Below are positions 1 through 6,698 of a stretch of DNA of 8,254 nt, piece by piece; position 1 is the stretch's first letter, and every line of letters starts with the position of its first letter. Below the pieces are notes generated by a model that saw only the letters and a list, made by a program, of their open reading frames with translations, had not been told where the DNA came from and did not search any database. Source of the stretch: Acidobacteriota bacterium. GTDB lineage: Bacteria > Acidobacteriota > Terriglobia > Bryobacterales > Bryobacteraceae. The translations under genes were made by a program, and so were the position numbers. The stretch covers positions 1 through 8,254 of the forward strand of contig JAJYKC010000078.1 of NCBI GenBank assembly GCA_021788955.1. Reading direction: 5' to 3'.

Positions 1-28
1 CGCGTCAACATGGACCAATCCGTTGCAT

Positions 29-36
29 AAGGGGGG
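29..36 (+). promoter_or_regulatory. Ribosome binding site of the TonB-dependent receptor
   Basis: The purine run AAGGGGGG ends three bases before the ATG at 40. It is the only Shine-Dalgarno-like sequence near this start. It supports the ATG at 40, although the adjoining GTG at 43 could be used as well. The upstream promoter lies outside the window. Confidence 0.6.
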
Positions 37-39
37 TCC

Positions 40-3000
40 ATGGTGACAAGAACGGGAAGACTGTGTCGCGCCGCCGCGATTTTGGTGCTGGGTTGCGGGT
101 TAGTGAGCGGCCAGGTGGTGACGGCGTCGCTCGAAGGAACTGTAAGCGACCCTACAGGGGCGTCGGTGCCTGGGGCGAGCATAAGAGTCCGCAACAGTTC
201 CACGAACGTAGAGACGCGTGTGAGTACGGGGCCGGACGGGCGGTATTATGTGGCGTCGCTTCAGCCAGGCGGGCCGTACGTGATCACAGTGGAGGCGTCC
301 GGATTCAAGACGGTGGAGCGCGGCGGGATCATGCTGGAGGTGAACCAGTCGGCGCAGGTCAATCTTACGCTGGAAGTGGGCGCGACGAGCGAGACGGTGC
401 AAGTGACTGGGGCGGCGCCACTGCTGGAGACCACCACGGCTGCGATGGGGCAGGTGGTGGACAATCGAAGCATTGTGAACCTGCCGCTGAACCAGCGGAA
501 CGCATACTCGCTCGTGTTTCTTGTGCCGGGTGTGACGGGCAGCACGAACGGCCAGTACAACAACCAGAACATCTCGATTAACGGCGGGAGGCCGGGGAGC
601 ACGGACATCCTGGTGGATGGAATTCCGTCGTCGCCGCCGCTGGTGAATCCGATTCAGGGGTTCGCCGTGTTTCCGTCGGTGGAATCGGTGGAAGAGTTCA
701 AGGTGCAGACGAACTCGTATTCGGCGGAGTTTGGCCGGAGCGGGAGTGGGATCATCAACCTGATTTACAAGTCGGGTACGGATTCGTTTCACGGCAGCGC
801 ATTTGAGTTCTTGAGGAACTCGGATCTGGACTCGAACAGCTTCTTTGCGAACCAAAACGGCAAGCCGCTTCCCAATTTCAAGCGGAGCCAGTTCGGGGGC
901 AGCCTGGGCGGGCCGGTGGAGTTGCCGAAACTGTATAACGGCAAGGACAAGACTTTCTTTTTCGTGGCGTACGAAGGGTTGCGGCAGGGTTCGGCGAGGA
1001 CGGTGACGACGTCGGTGCCGACAGCGTTGCAGCGGATGGGGGATTTCGCTCAGACGACGAACGCCGCCGGAAAGCCGGTGGTCATTTATGACCCGACGAC
1101 GACGGCCGCTTCGGGAAGCGGCTATGTGCGCCAGCCGTTTCCGGGGAACATCATTCCGCCGAGCCGGATCAATCCTGTAGCGGCCAACATCATGAACTTC
1201 TATCCGTTGCCCAACGCCGCGGGCGTTGCCAATGGCGGGTTGAATAACTATTTCGCGGCTGGGACGACGGTGGTGAACAGTGACACGCTGGACGCCAAGG
1301 TGGACGAAAACATCAACGACCGGAACCGATTCTTCGTTCGGTACTCGCGGCGGGGTCAAAATCAGCCCGTTACGCCGCTGTTTCCCGCGGCGGACCTGGT
1401 GGCGCAGGGCGGTTTTACCCAGCCGCAAACGTCGAACAGCGCGGCATTCGATTACACGTTCACAGCGACGCCCACGTTTTTGATGGAGTTCCGCTACGGG
1501 TTTGCCCGGACGCTGCTGGCGTTCACGCCGGTGAGCGAAGGCTTCAATCCGACGAGCCTGGGATTTCCAGGCTACATCGCGGCGAACGCGGACCAACTGC
1601 TGTTTCCAGGAATCGGTCCGGCGGGCTACTACACGCTGGGCAACGGCGCACAGGGTGACTACCGGCATGCTTCGTTCGCGAGCCACTTAGTAAGTTTGAA
1701 CAACACGAAGGTGCTGTCGAGTCACGTATTGAAGTTCGGCTTCGAGGGGCGGCTTCTTTTGGTGAACGACCTGGAGTCGGGAGCATCGACGGGAAATTAC
1801 GGCTTTTCGAATGCGATTACGCAGGGGCCGAATCCGAACGTGGCGAGCACGATCGCCGGGAATTCGATCGCGAGCCTGCTTTTGGGCGTAGGCAGCGGAC
1901 AGATGACGATGGATTCCAAGAACGCGGCGACGGAAAGTAAATACTACGCGTGGTATTTCCAGGACGACTGGAAGGCGACGAAGCGGCTGACGCTAAACCT
2001 GGGGCTGAGGTACGACGTGGACGTCCCGCGGACGGAGCGCTACAACCGGATGGAGACGTTCAATCCGGATGTGGCGTCGCCACTGGCTGCCAAGACCGGC
2101 ATTGCCGGGCTGCAGGGCGGGTTGGTATATCCGGGCGTTGGAGGCAACAGCCGGCTGCAGTTCCAGCCGCAGTGGACGGACTTCGCGCCGAGGCTTGGGT
2201 TTGCCTACCAGGCGTCGGAGAACACGGTGTTGCGCGGCGGGTACGGGATCTTCTATGGACCTTCGTACCGCGAGGCGGGAGCGACGCTGGGCAACTACGG
2301 ATTCAGCAGCACCACGAGTTATGTGGGCAGTCCGAACGGCTTGACGCCTTCGTTGTATTTGACGAATCCGTTTCCGAACGGGCTCAATCCGATTGCCGGA
2401 AGCTCGCTCGGTTTGATGACGGGCATCGGGACATCCTTCGAGACGCCCCTGACCGGTGACAACCACATGCCGTACAACGAAAACTGGGACTTCGAGGTGC
2501 AGAGGCAGTTGCCGGGGAACACGCTGGTTGGTGTGTCGTATGTGGGGAGCCATGGGGTTCACCTGAATCAGTCGGGCGAGAATGACTACAACCTGAACCA
2601 GTTGACCCCCGCCGCGATGTCGCTCGGGACACAACTGGAGGCCAGCGTAGGGAACCCGTTCTACGGGATCATCAAGACGGGGCCCCTGGCGGCGAAGACA
2701 GTTCCTCAGAGTTATCTGCTGGCGCCGTTTCCGCAGTTCACGGGAATTTTCGCGTCGTATCTAACGGGCGGCTACTCGGACTATAACTCCATCCAGGTAA
2801 AAGTAGAGAAGCGGTTCAGTCAAGGGCTGAGCGTGTTGGTTTCCTTTACCGGACAGAAGCTGATCGACGATTACGCAATTATCTCGAATGTTGGACGGAA
2901 CGCAGGGATACAGAACATTTATGACGGTGCGGCGGAGCGGGCGGTGTCGCCAAACGACATTTCGCGAAGCCTGGTGACCAGCGGGGTCTATTCGCTGCCG

Positions 3001-3510
3001 TTCGGGCATGGGCAGAGGTTTGGGTCGAGCTGGAACCGAGCCGAAGATCTGGTTTTCGGCGGATGGCAGGTGAACGGGATTGCGACCTATCAGACGGGGT
3101 ATCCGCTGGTGCTGACGACGCAGAACACGTCCCGGTCCGGCAGCCTTTCCCTGCGGCCGAATAATGACGGGCACAGCGCGCTATTGACCGGCCCAGTGGA
3201 AAGCCGCTTGAACGAGTATTTCAACACGTCCGTGTTTTCGCAGCCGGCTCCGTTTACGTTTGGGAACACCGGGCGGACGCTGCCGGACGTGCGAGCGCCG
3301 GGGATGGAGAACATCGACTTTTCGCTGTTCAAGAATTTTCAGGTTACCGAGAGGCTGCAAGCGGAACTGCGGGCGGAAGCTTTCAATTTACTGAACCAAG
3401 TTGTTTTTGGCGGACCGAATTCGGTGTTGTCTTCGGGGCAATTTGGGGTGATATCGAGCCAGGCGAACACGCCGCGGGAGTTGCAGTTCGCCCTGAAGCT
3501 GCTGTTTTAG
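40..3510 (+). CDS. Oar-like TonB-dependent outer-membrane receptor with N-terminal carboxypeptidase-regulatory domain
   Basis: This is a large outer-membrane beta-barrel protein predicted to take up or bind a bulky substrate using energy from TonB; the substrate cannot be told from sequence. Residues 1-24 form a Sec signal peptide, probably cut after VSG-24. A Cys at 19 (VLGC) only weakly resembles a lipobox. Residues about 28-112 are a carboxypeptidase-regulatory (CnaB-like) beta-sandwich (GTVSDPTGASVPGA, then DGRY). ETVQVTG at 118-124 resembles a TonB box. The plug follows at about 125-245, with NGGRPGSTDILVDG and VEEFKVQT. The rest is barrel, including FVRYSRR near 432, WYFQDDWKATKRL near 640 and a WDFEVQRQ segment near 816. 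It ends in ELQFALKLLF, the terminal Phe expected of an outer-membrane barrel. The length of 1156 residues is normal for acidobacterial Oar-like proteins. The gene looks intact. No SusD-like partner, ExbBD or TonB gene is adjacent. The family call is firm; the role is open. Confidence 0.93.
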   Translation: MVTRTGRLCRAAAILVLGCGLVSGQVVTASLEGTVSDPTGASVPGASIRVRNSSTNVETRVSTGPDGRYYVASLQPGGPYVITVEASGFKTVERGGIMLEVNQSAQVNLTLEVGATSETVQVTGAAPLLETTTAAMGQVVDNRSIVNLPLNQRNAYSLVFLVPGVTGSTNGQYNNQNISINGGRPGSTDILVDGIPSSPPLVNPIQGFAVFPSVESVEEFKVQTNSYSAEFGRSGSGIINLIYKSGTDSFHGSAFEFLRNSDLDSNSFFANQNGKPLPNFKRSQFGGSLGGPVELPKLYNGKDKTFFFVAYEGLRQGSARTVTTSVPTALQRMGDFAQTTNAAGKPVVIYDPTTTAASGSGYVRQPFPGNIIPPSRINPVAANIMNFYPLPNAAGVANGGLNNYFAAGTTVVNSDTLDAKVDENINDRNRFFVRYSRRGQNQPVTPLFPAADLVAQGGFTQPQTSNSAAFDYTFTATPTFLMEFRYGFARTLLAFTPVSEGFNPTSLGFPGYIAANADQLLFPGIGPAGYYTLGNGAQGDYRHASFASHLVSLNNTKVLSSHVLKFGFEGRLLLVNDLESGASTGNYGFSNAITQGPNPNVASTIAGNSIASLLLGVGSGQMTMDSKNAATESKYYAWYFQDDWKATKRLTLNLGLRYDVDVPRTERYNRMETFNPDVASPLAAKTGIAGLQGGLVYPGVGGNSRLQFQPQWTDFAPRLGFAYQASENTVLRGGYGIFYGPSYREAGATLGNYGFSSTTSYVGSPNGLTPSLYLTNPFPNGLNPIAGSSLGLMTGIGTSFETPLTGDNHMPYNENWDFEVQRQLPGNTLVGVSYVGSHGVHLNQSGENDYNLNQLTPAAMSLGTQLEASVGNPFYGIIKTGPLAAKTVPQSYLLAPFPQFTGIFASYLTGGYSDYNSIQVKVEKRFSQGLSVLVSFTGQKLIDDYAIISNVGRNAGIQNIYDGAAERAVSPNDISRSLVTSGVYSLPFGHGQRFGSSWNRAEDLVFGGWQVNGIATYQTGYPLVLTTQNTSRSGSLSLRPNNDGHSALLTGPVESRLNEYFNTSVFSQPAPFTFGNTGRTLPDVRAPGMENIDFSLFKNFQVTERLQAELRAEAFNLLNQVVFGGPNSVLSSGQFGVISSQANTPRELQFALKLLF

Positions 3511-3527
3511 GGTAAGAGACAAGAAAG

Positions 3528-3587
3528 CGGCGGGCGCGGGTCCGAGTGGCTAAGTAGCCGCTCGTTGGCCAAGGGAAGCGCCCGCCG
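3528..3587. terminator. Nested inverted repeat in the convergent gap, possible terminator
   Basis: A perfect 10-bp stem (3528-3537 with 3578-3587) encloses a 40-nt interior. Inside it is a second stem of 9 bp with one G-U pair (3543-3551 with 3556-3564, loop AAGT), followed by the 8-bp palindrome TTGGCCAA (3565-3572). It starts 18 bp after the receptor stop and lies between two converging genes, where a bidirectional terminator is expected. After the stem the minus strand runs into a pyrimidine-rich CTTTCTTGTCTCTT. The plus strand has no T-tract, so any termination there would be atypical. A dispersed palindromic repeat (REP-like) is an alternative. Confidence 0.4.
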
Positions 3588-3631
3588 TGTGTGGAAAAGG
3601 TTGTGCTGGCGAACGGGATGTTCGACCGACA

Positions 3632-3661
3632 GGCCGGCCCGGAAGCGATCCCGGCCCGGCC
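3632..3661 (-). terminator. GC-rich hairpin just after the 437-residue gene, possible terminator
   Basis: GGCCGG (3632-3637) pairs with CCGGCC (3656-3661). After one mismatch the stem continues for five more pairs including a G-U, closing a 6-nt loop. It begins nine bases past the TAA stop of the minus-strand gene. There is no T-tract behind it, so it is not a textbook intrinsic terminator; it could stabilise the mRNA 3' end or work together with the second inverted repeat at 3528-3587. Confidence 0.35.
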
Positions 3662-3670
3662 AGAGGGTCA

Positions 3671-4984
3671 TTACTTCGTGTGGCCCTTACCGCCTCCGCC
3701 TCCTTTCCCTTCCAGGATGCAGATGTCGAGGTAGGTCAACTGGTTCGTTTTGTCAACCTCGGGCACGTAAAGCGAGCCTGTGGTTTCGGCAGCCGGGAGG
3801 ATCACCGGCGCCTGCGGCACCAACAGCACCGCTGCCGCGGCGGGAAGCAGCGAAGGCAGACTTGTAGCCGAAGCCGGCGGGGCGAACGTGTTGTCCAGGG
3901 CCGTTGGAGCGACAAAGTTTGTGAAGTCAACGGACTTGTCCGGAGTGTAGAAGGTCAGCCGCCACCACCCGGTCTTACCTACATCCGGCGGCACTGCTTC
4001 GGTTTTCAAGGACCAGTTGTAGCCGTAAACGTAGCTCCCCTTGATGCTGAGTTCAGCACCGTAGATCGCGTCTTTGAAGTAAGGGACACCGACCCAGGAC
4101 CCTGTTGTGGGGTTCCACGTGAAATTCGCGGCACCCTGGTAGGGTGACTGATCCAATCCGGTTCCTCCGGTCGGGCAAGTTGCCCCTCCCGTCGCAAGTT
4201 TGGCGAGATTGAGTCTTGCCGTGCTGGATACGTTCACGCCATAAGGCCAATTTACGGCTCCCGCATCCACGTAGACATAAGGGACGGGCGGATCGGCATC
4301 CGAAGTATGTACACCCCAAAGTTCGTTGGTTCCCTGGCCGAACACATGCCACATGTCGAACCGAATCCGCGGGTTGTTCGTCTCTGTCGCCGCAGGCATC
4401 GTTGAGAAGGTATTGGTCTCAACGCGGAGGATCCCAACCGGCCAAGACTTGCTTTCGAGGTTGTCGCCCCAGTCGATATACGACACGGGAAGCGCTGCGG
4501 TAGATGTAGCGTATCCCGCCTGCCACATGTTGTAAGCGTTTTTCTGCCAGTAAATCCGCTCAACTGTTGTTGCACCCAGGCCTGTACATTTTGTTTGGCA
4601 GGTAGTGTAGTCCTGTGGTGTGCCGTCAGTTGCGACGCAGGATGTGTTGGGGTAGGTCGTGGTCCCGATAATCTCGGGTACGAGGCACCCATAGCTCACG
4701 CCGCCAGGGAACAGCGCACCGAAGTCGTAAGATCCGACGACGCCCGCCTGCAGGGACGTTTTATAGAAATTGGCCGGGTAGGACAGGTTGCTGCCGGTGG
4801 TGGTTTCCCCTCCTCCCGGTTTGCCTCCGCCACCGGTCCCGCCGCCGCCGGTCCCTCCTCCGCCCGAGCCGTTGCCTTGGGCAAAGGCTACGGACACGGT
4901 GCCGGCGAGAAGCACGAGCAGAGAAGCCGAAGTGAGCAGGACCTTCCATTTGGAAGTCGTCCCGCGGAAACGTTCTGTGGACAT
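3671..4984 (-). CDS. Secreted protein of unknown function with a glycine-rich linker
   Basis: I do not recognise this 437-residue protein. Residues 1-35 are a clear Sec signal peptide: basic start, hydrophobic VLLTSASLLVLLAG core, AFA-35 cleavage site. Next comes a low-complexity linker at 36-59 built of three Gly4 blocks separated by Thr, then KPGGG. The body (about 65-360) is rich in aromatic residues and Gly and looks beta-rich, with IYWQKNAYNMWQAGY (144-158), SYIDWGDNLES (168-178), RFDMWHVFG (208-216) and GWWRLTFYTP (339-348). Six cysteines (100, 116, 129, 133, 270, 422) could form three disulfides; 129 and 133 form a CxxxC. A Pro/Ala-rich hydrophobic stretch lies at 376-399, and the end is a basic glycine tail, GKGGGGGKGHTK. 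The ATG at 4984 is backed by a perfect AGGAGG nine bases upstream. The gene stands alone, with 220 bp before it. G and C are roughly balanced here, unlike its neighbours. A surface-attached or extracellular binding protein is a guess only. Confidence 0.85.
   Translation of the reverse strand: MSTERFRGTTSKWKVLLTSASLLVLLAGTVSVAFAQGNGSGGGGTGGGGTGGGGKPGGGETTTGSNLSYPANFYKTSLQAGVVGSYDFGALFPGGVSYGCLVPEIIGTTTYPNTSCVATDGTPQDYTTCQTKCTGLGATTVERIYWQKNAYNMWQAGYATSTAALPVSYIDWGDNLESKSWPVGILRVETNTFSTMPAATETNNPRIRFDMWHVFGQGTNELWGVHTSDADPPVPYVYVDAGAVNWPYGVNVSSTARLNLAKLATGGATCPTGGTGLDQSPYQGAANFTWNPTTGSWVGVPYFKDAIYGAELSIKGSYVYGYNWSLKTEAVPPDVGKTGWWRLTFYTPDKSVDFTNFVAPTALDNTFAPPASATSLPSLLPAAAAVLLVPQAPVILPAAETTGSLYVPEVDKTNQLTYLDICILEGKGGGGGKGHTK
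4808..4864 (-). repeat. Short in-frame repeat encoding the Gly4-Thr linker
   Basis: Read on the minus strand, 15-bp units of the form GGN GGN GGN GGN ACC follow each other, giving GGGGT GGGGT and then a diverged GGGGKPGGG (residues 41-59). The units differ mainly at third codon positions (GGC, GGA, GGG, GGT), so the repeat is old enough to have drifted or is held by selection on the protein. It would act as a flexible spacer between the processed N-terminus and the folded body. Confidence 0.7.
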
Positions 4985-4993
4985 GGCAAAGTT

Positions 4994-4999
4994 CCTCCT
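4994..4999 (-). promoter_or_regulatory. Strong Shine-Dalgarno site of the 437-residue gene
   Basis: On the minus strand the sequence reads GAGGAGGAAC, with a complete AGGAGG nine bases before the ATG at 4984. It is the best ribosome site in the window. It fixes the start and suggests efficient translation. Confidence 0.8.
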
Positions 5000-5002
5000 C
5001 TA

Positions 5003-5065
5003 CGGAATTTGCGTCTCTGCCAAAGAAGTGGCACGTCGCGAGCCAACGGCCTAAGTCGCGATCCG
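5003..5065 (-). promoter_or_regulatory. Possible structured 5' leader of the 437-residue gene
   Basis: Directly upstream of the ribosome site, the minus-strand RNA could fold into a three-way junction. The closing stem is CGGAT (5061-5065) with ATTCCG (5003-5008, one bulge). The first arm is CGCGA with TCGCG (5056-5060 with 5037-5041). The second arm is TGCCA with TGGCA (5029-5033 with 5018-5022, loop CTTCTT). The stems are short and the region is GC-rich, so chance pairing is a serious alternative. I could not match it to a riboswitch class. Confidence 0.25.
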
Positions 5066-5131
5066 GCATGCCCTGTAAGAGGCTGGTTCTCGTTGCGCCC
5101 CATATGGTTAGTAAGATTACGCTTGTGGCGA

Positions 5132-5150
5132 CGGGGCCGAAATGGCCCCG
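5132..5150. terminator. Short perfect hairpin between the sulfatase and the 437-residue gene
   Basis: CGGGGCC (5132-5138) and GGCCCCG (5144-5150) form a perfect 7-bp GC stem with a 5-nt loop. It lies 54 bases past the sulfatase stop on the minus strand. No T-tract follows on either strand. It may mark the 3' end of the upstream transcript or belong to the leader of the next gene. Confidence 0.35.
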
Positions 5151-5204
5151 AGAGATGGCACTAGGATTTGGACGCCATCCCGTTTGTTGAACGACGCTGA
5201 AGGT

Positions 5205-6641
5205 TTAGGGGTAGGGGAACCAGGCGGGCTCGATGGTGGGGCTTAAGCCGGAGGCTTCGCGCACGCGCGCGAGGAGGCGGCCGCGGAGTTTTTCCGCATC
5301 GGCGCGGGCGGTGGCGCGGCCGGCGAGGTTGACGTGCTGGAAGGGGTCGGCCTGGTTGTTATAGACGAAGGATTCGACGTAGAGATCGGCGGAAGGCGCG
5401 GAGCGCCATCCGTGGCGCTTGGGGGCGGTGGCCGAGTAAGTCCAGGCTGGCGTGCGGATACCGCAGCCGGTGACGAACTCATGCATTTCGAAGTAGACTT
5501 CGTTGCGCCAGTTATCCGTCTTGCGATCGAGCAGGGGGAGGAAGCTGTGGCCTTGCATGGTGTCAGGCGGGGTGAGGCCGGCGGCGGCGAGCAGGCCGGG
5601 GGCGAGGTCGACCTGGCTGACGAGTTCGTCGATGGCGAGCGAGCGGTTGAAGCCGGGGCCGGCGATGACGAGGGGGATGTGAGTGGAGCTGTCGTGGGGG
5701 CTGCGTTTGTATTCGGTGTTGCGGGTGCGAAAGTGGCAGCCGTGGTCGCTGATGAAGGCGACAACGGTGTTCTGGCCGAAACCGTTTTCGTCGAGTAACT
5801 GCCAGACTTTGCCGACGGTCTCGTCCATTTTGGCGACGCAGCCGTAGTAATCGGACAACTGGCTTGGCCAGGAGCCGGGGAGGGGACGGAGATCCTGGGG
5901 GATGAAAGGATTGACATACCGGTCCGAGTAACCGGCGGGAGAGACGAACTTATCGATGTCGTTCTGGTGGTGGACTTCGAGGTAAGAGAGAACGAGTAAG
6001 AACGGGCCGCGGGCGGTCTTCAGGAAGCGGGCGGCGCGTTCGGTCATAAAGTCGGCGCGGTAGACGTTGGAGAAGTGGATAGGGCGGCCGTCGCCGTCGT
6101 ATAAGTCGCCCTCGAAGGGGTGCGAAGTCCATTCGAGTTCGTTGGAGGCTTCCCAAAGATCGAGGAAGCCGCCGCGATGCTCGGGGGCGACGGGACCGCG
6201 GGATTCGGGATTGGTGTAGGGCGAAAGGTGCCATTTCCCGATGTAATTGGCGCTGTAGCCGGATTTGCGGAGTTCGGTGGCGAGGGTGACGGCGTCCGTG
6301 CGGAGGCCGAGGCCGTTGCGCCAGACGCCGTGGCGGGCGGGGTACTGGCTGGTGAAGATGCAGCCTCGGGCTGGGGCGCAGACCGGTTGATTGCAGTAGG
6401 CGGAACGGAAGAGAGTGCCGCGGTTCGCCATCGAATCGAGGTTGGGTGTGAGGCCGAGAGGGTTGTGGCCGAGGCAGCCGAGGTTATCGGCGCGGAACTG
6501 GTCCGAGATGATGAGGACGATGTTGGGTTTGGAGGGCGGGTCCGGGGCGGCGTTGGCGAGAGAGGAAGCGGCGGCTGTCGTTCCGGCGGCGCGCAGCCAT
6601 TGGCGGCGGGTGGGGGGTGAGGCGAGAGGAGAGTCGGTCAA
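5205..6641 (-). CDS. Tat-exported sulfatase (type I, alkaline-phosphatase superfamily)
   Basis: Predicted to hydrolyse sulfate esters, acting outside the cytoplasm after folding and Tat export; the natural substrate is unknown. The N-terminus has a twin-arginine signal (TRRQWLRAAG, residues 11-20) and an Ala-rich stretch with likely cleavage near ANA-31/A-32. The sulfatase fold begins with NIVLIISDQFRAD (40-52), carrying metal ligand Asp47. The active-site signature is CAPARG at 88-93, where Cys88 would be oxidised to formylglycine and Arg92 stabilises it. GKWHL (135-139) supplies Lys136 and His138. SDHGCHF (298-304) supplies the second metal Asp299 and His300. EYKRSPHDSS follows with Lys312. 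The length of 478 residues is normal and all core catalytic positions are present. The start is a TTG at 6641: no ATG or GTG lies in frame between it and the upstream stop, and it places the twin Arg correctly. It follows the 229-residue gene by 57 bp and may share its transcript. No formylglycine-generating enzyme is present in the window. Confidence 0.92.
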   Translation of the reverse strand: MTDSPLASPPTRRQWLRAAGTTAAASSLANAAPDPPSKPNIVLIISDQFRADNLGCLGHNPLGLTPNLDSMANRGTLFRSAYCNQPVCAPARGCIFTSQYPARHGVWRNGLGLRTDAVTLATELRKSGYSANYIGKWHLSPYTNPESRGPVAPEHRGGFLDLWEASNELEWTSHPFEGDLYDGDGRPIHFSNVYRADFMTERAARFLKTARGPFLLVLSYLEVHHQNDIDKFVSPAGYSDRYVNPFIPQDLRPLPGSWPSQLSDYYGCVAKMDETVGKVWQLLDENGFGQNTVVAFISDHGCHFRTRNTEYKRSPHDSSTHIPLVIAGPGFNRSLAIDELVSQVDLAPGLLAAAGLTPPDTMQGHSFLPLLDRKTDNWRNEVYFEMHEFVTGCGIRTPAWTYSATAPKRHGWRSAPSADLYVESFVYNNQADPFQHVNLAGRATARADAEKLRGRLLARVREASGLSPTIEPAWFPYP

Positions 6642-6672
6642 TGATGTGGGGCTCCGTTCAATGGAGCATCAT
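6641..6672 (-). promoter_or_regulatory. Hairpin covering the ribosome site and TTG start of the sulfatase
   Basis: On the minus strand GCTCC (6663-6667) pairs with GGAGC (6651-6655) across a 7-nt loop. GGAG is the only good Shine-Dalgarno candidate for the TTG at 6641, ten bases away. The stem can extend outward: ATGAT (6668-6672) pairs with ATCAT (6641-6645), with a 5-nt bulge CCCAC. The last T of ATCAT is the first base of the start codon. The fold would therefore mask both elements needed for initiation. The pairing is seen in the sequence; a regulatory role is inferred. Confidence 0.45.
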
Positions 6673-6698
6673 ATCGTTAACGCGGCGGGCGGCGCGGG

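Noticed and set aside
1..30. Nine open codons ending in TAA at 28-30, possibly the tail of an upstream gene
   Set aside because: Too short to support. Any frame can stay open for nine codons, and no family can be read from it.
40..130. Lipoprotein processing of the receptor at Cys19
   Set aside because: VLGC has Leu at the -2 position, a poor lipobox, and a barrel ending in Phe does not need a lipid anchor. Ordinary signal peptidase cleavage after VSG fits better.
100..1686. A 528-codon open frame on the minus strand opposite the receptor gene
   Set aside because: It is Arg- and His-rich with no recognisable domain and lies fully antisense to a clear receptor. Long antisense frames are expected in GC-rich genes with strong third-base bias.
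3511..3670. A small gene or RNA gene in the convergent gap
   Set aside because: Plus-strand frames running through here continue antisense into the 437-residue gene and lack a ribosome site or recognisable product. The structure seen is explained by inverted repeats, and no tRNA-like fold with conserved loops is present.
5003..5040. GGCAGAGACGCAAA on the minus strand, resembling part of the cyclic-di-GMP (GEMM-I) riboswitch
   Set aside because: The GACGCAAA piece matches, but the required upstream GCAAA segment and the second conserved helix with its tetraloop receptor are absent. The resemblance is probably chance.
6120..6620. A 166-codon plus-strand frame rich in Gly, Ala and Val opposite the sulfatase
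   Set aside because: It overlaps the sulfatase N-terminal half, including conserved catalytic codons, and its biased composition is what the C-ending codons of the true gene produce on the other strand.
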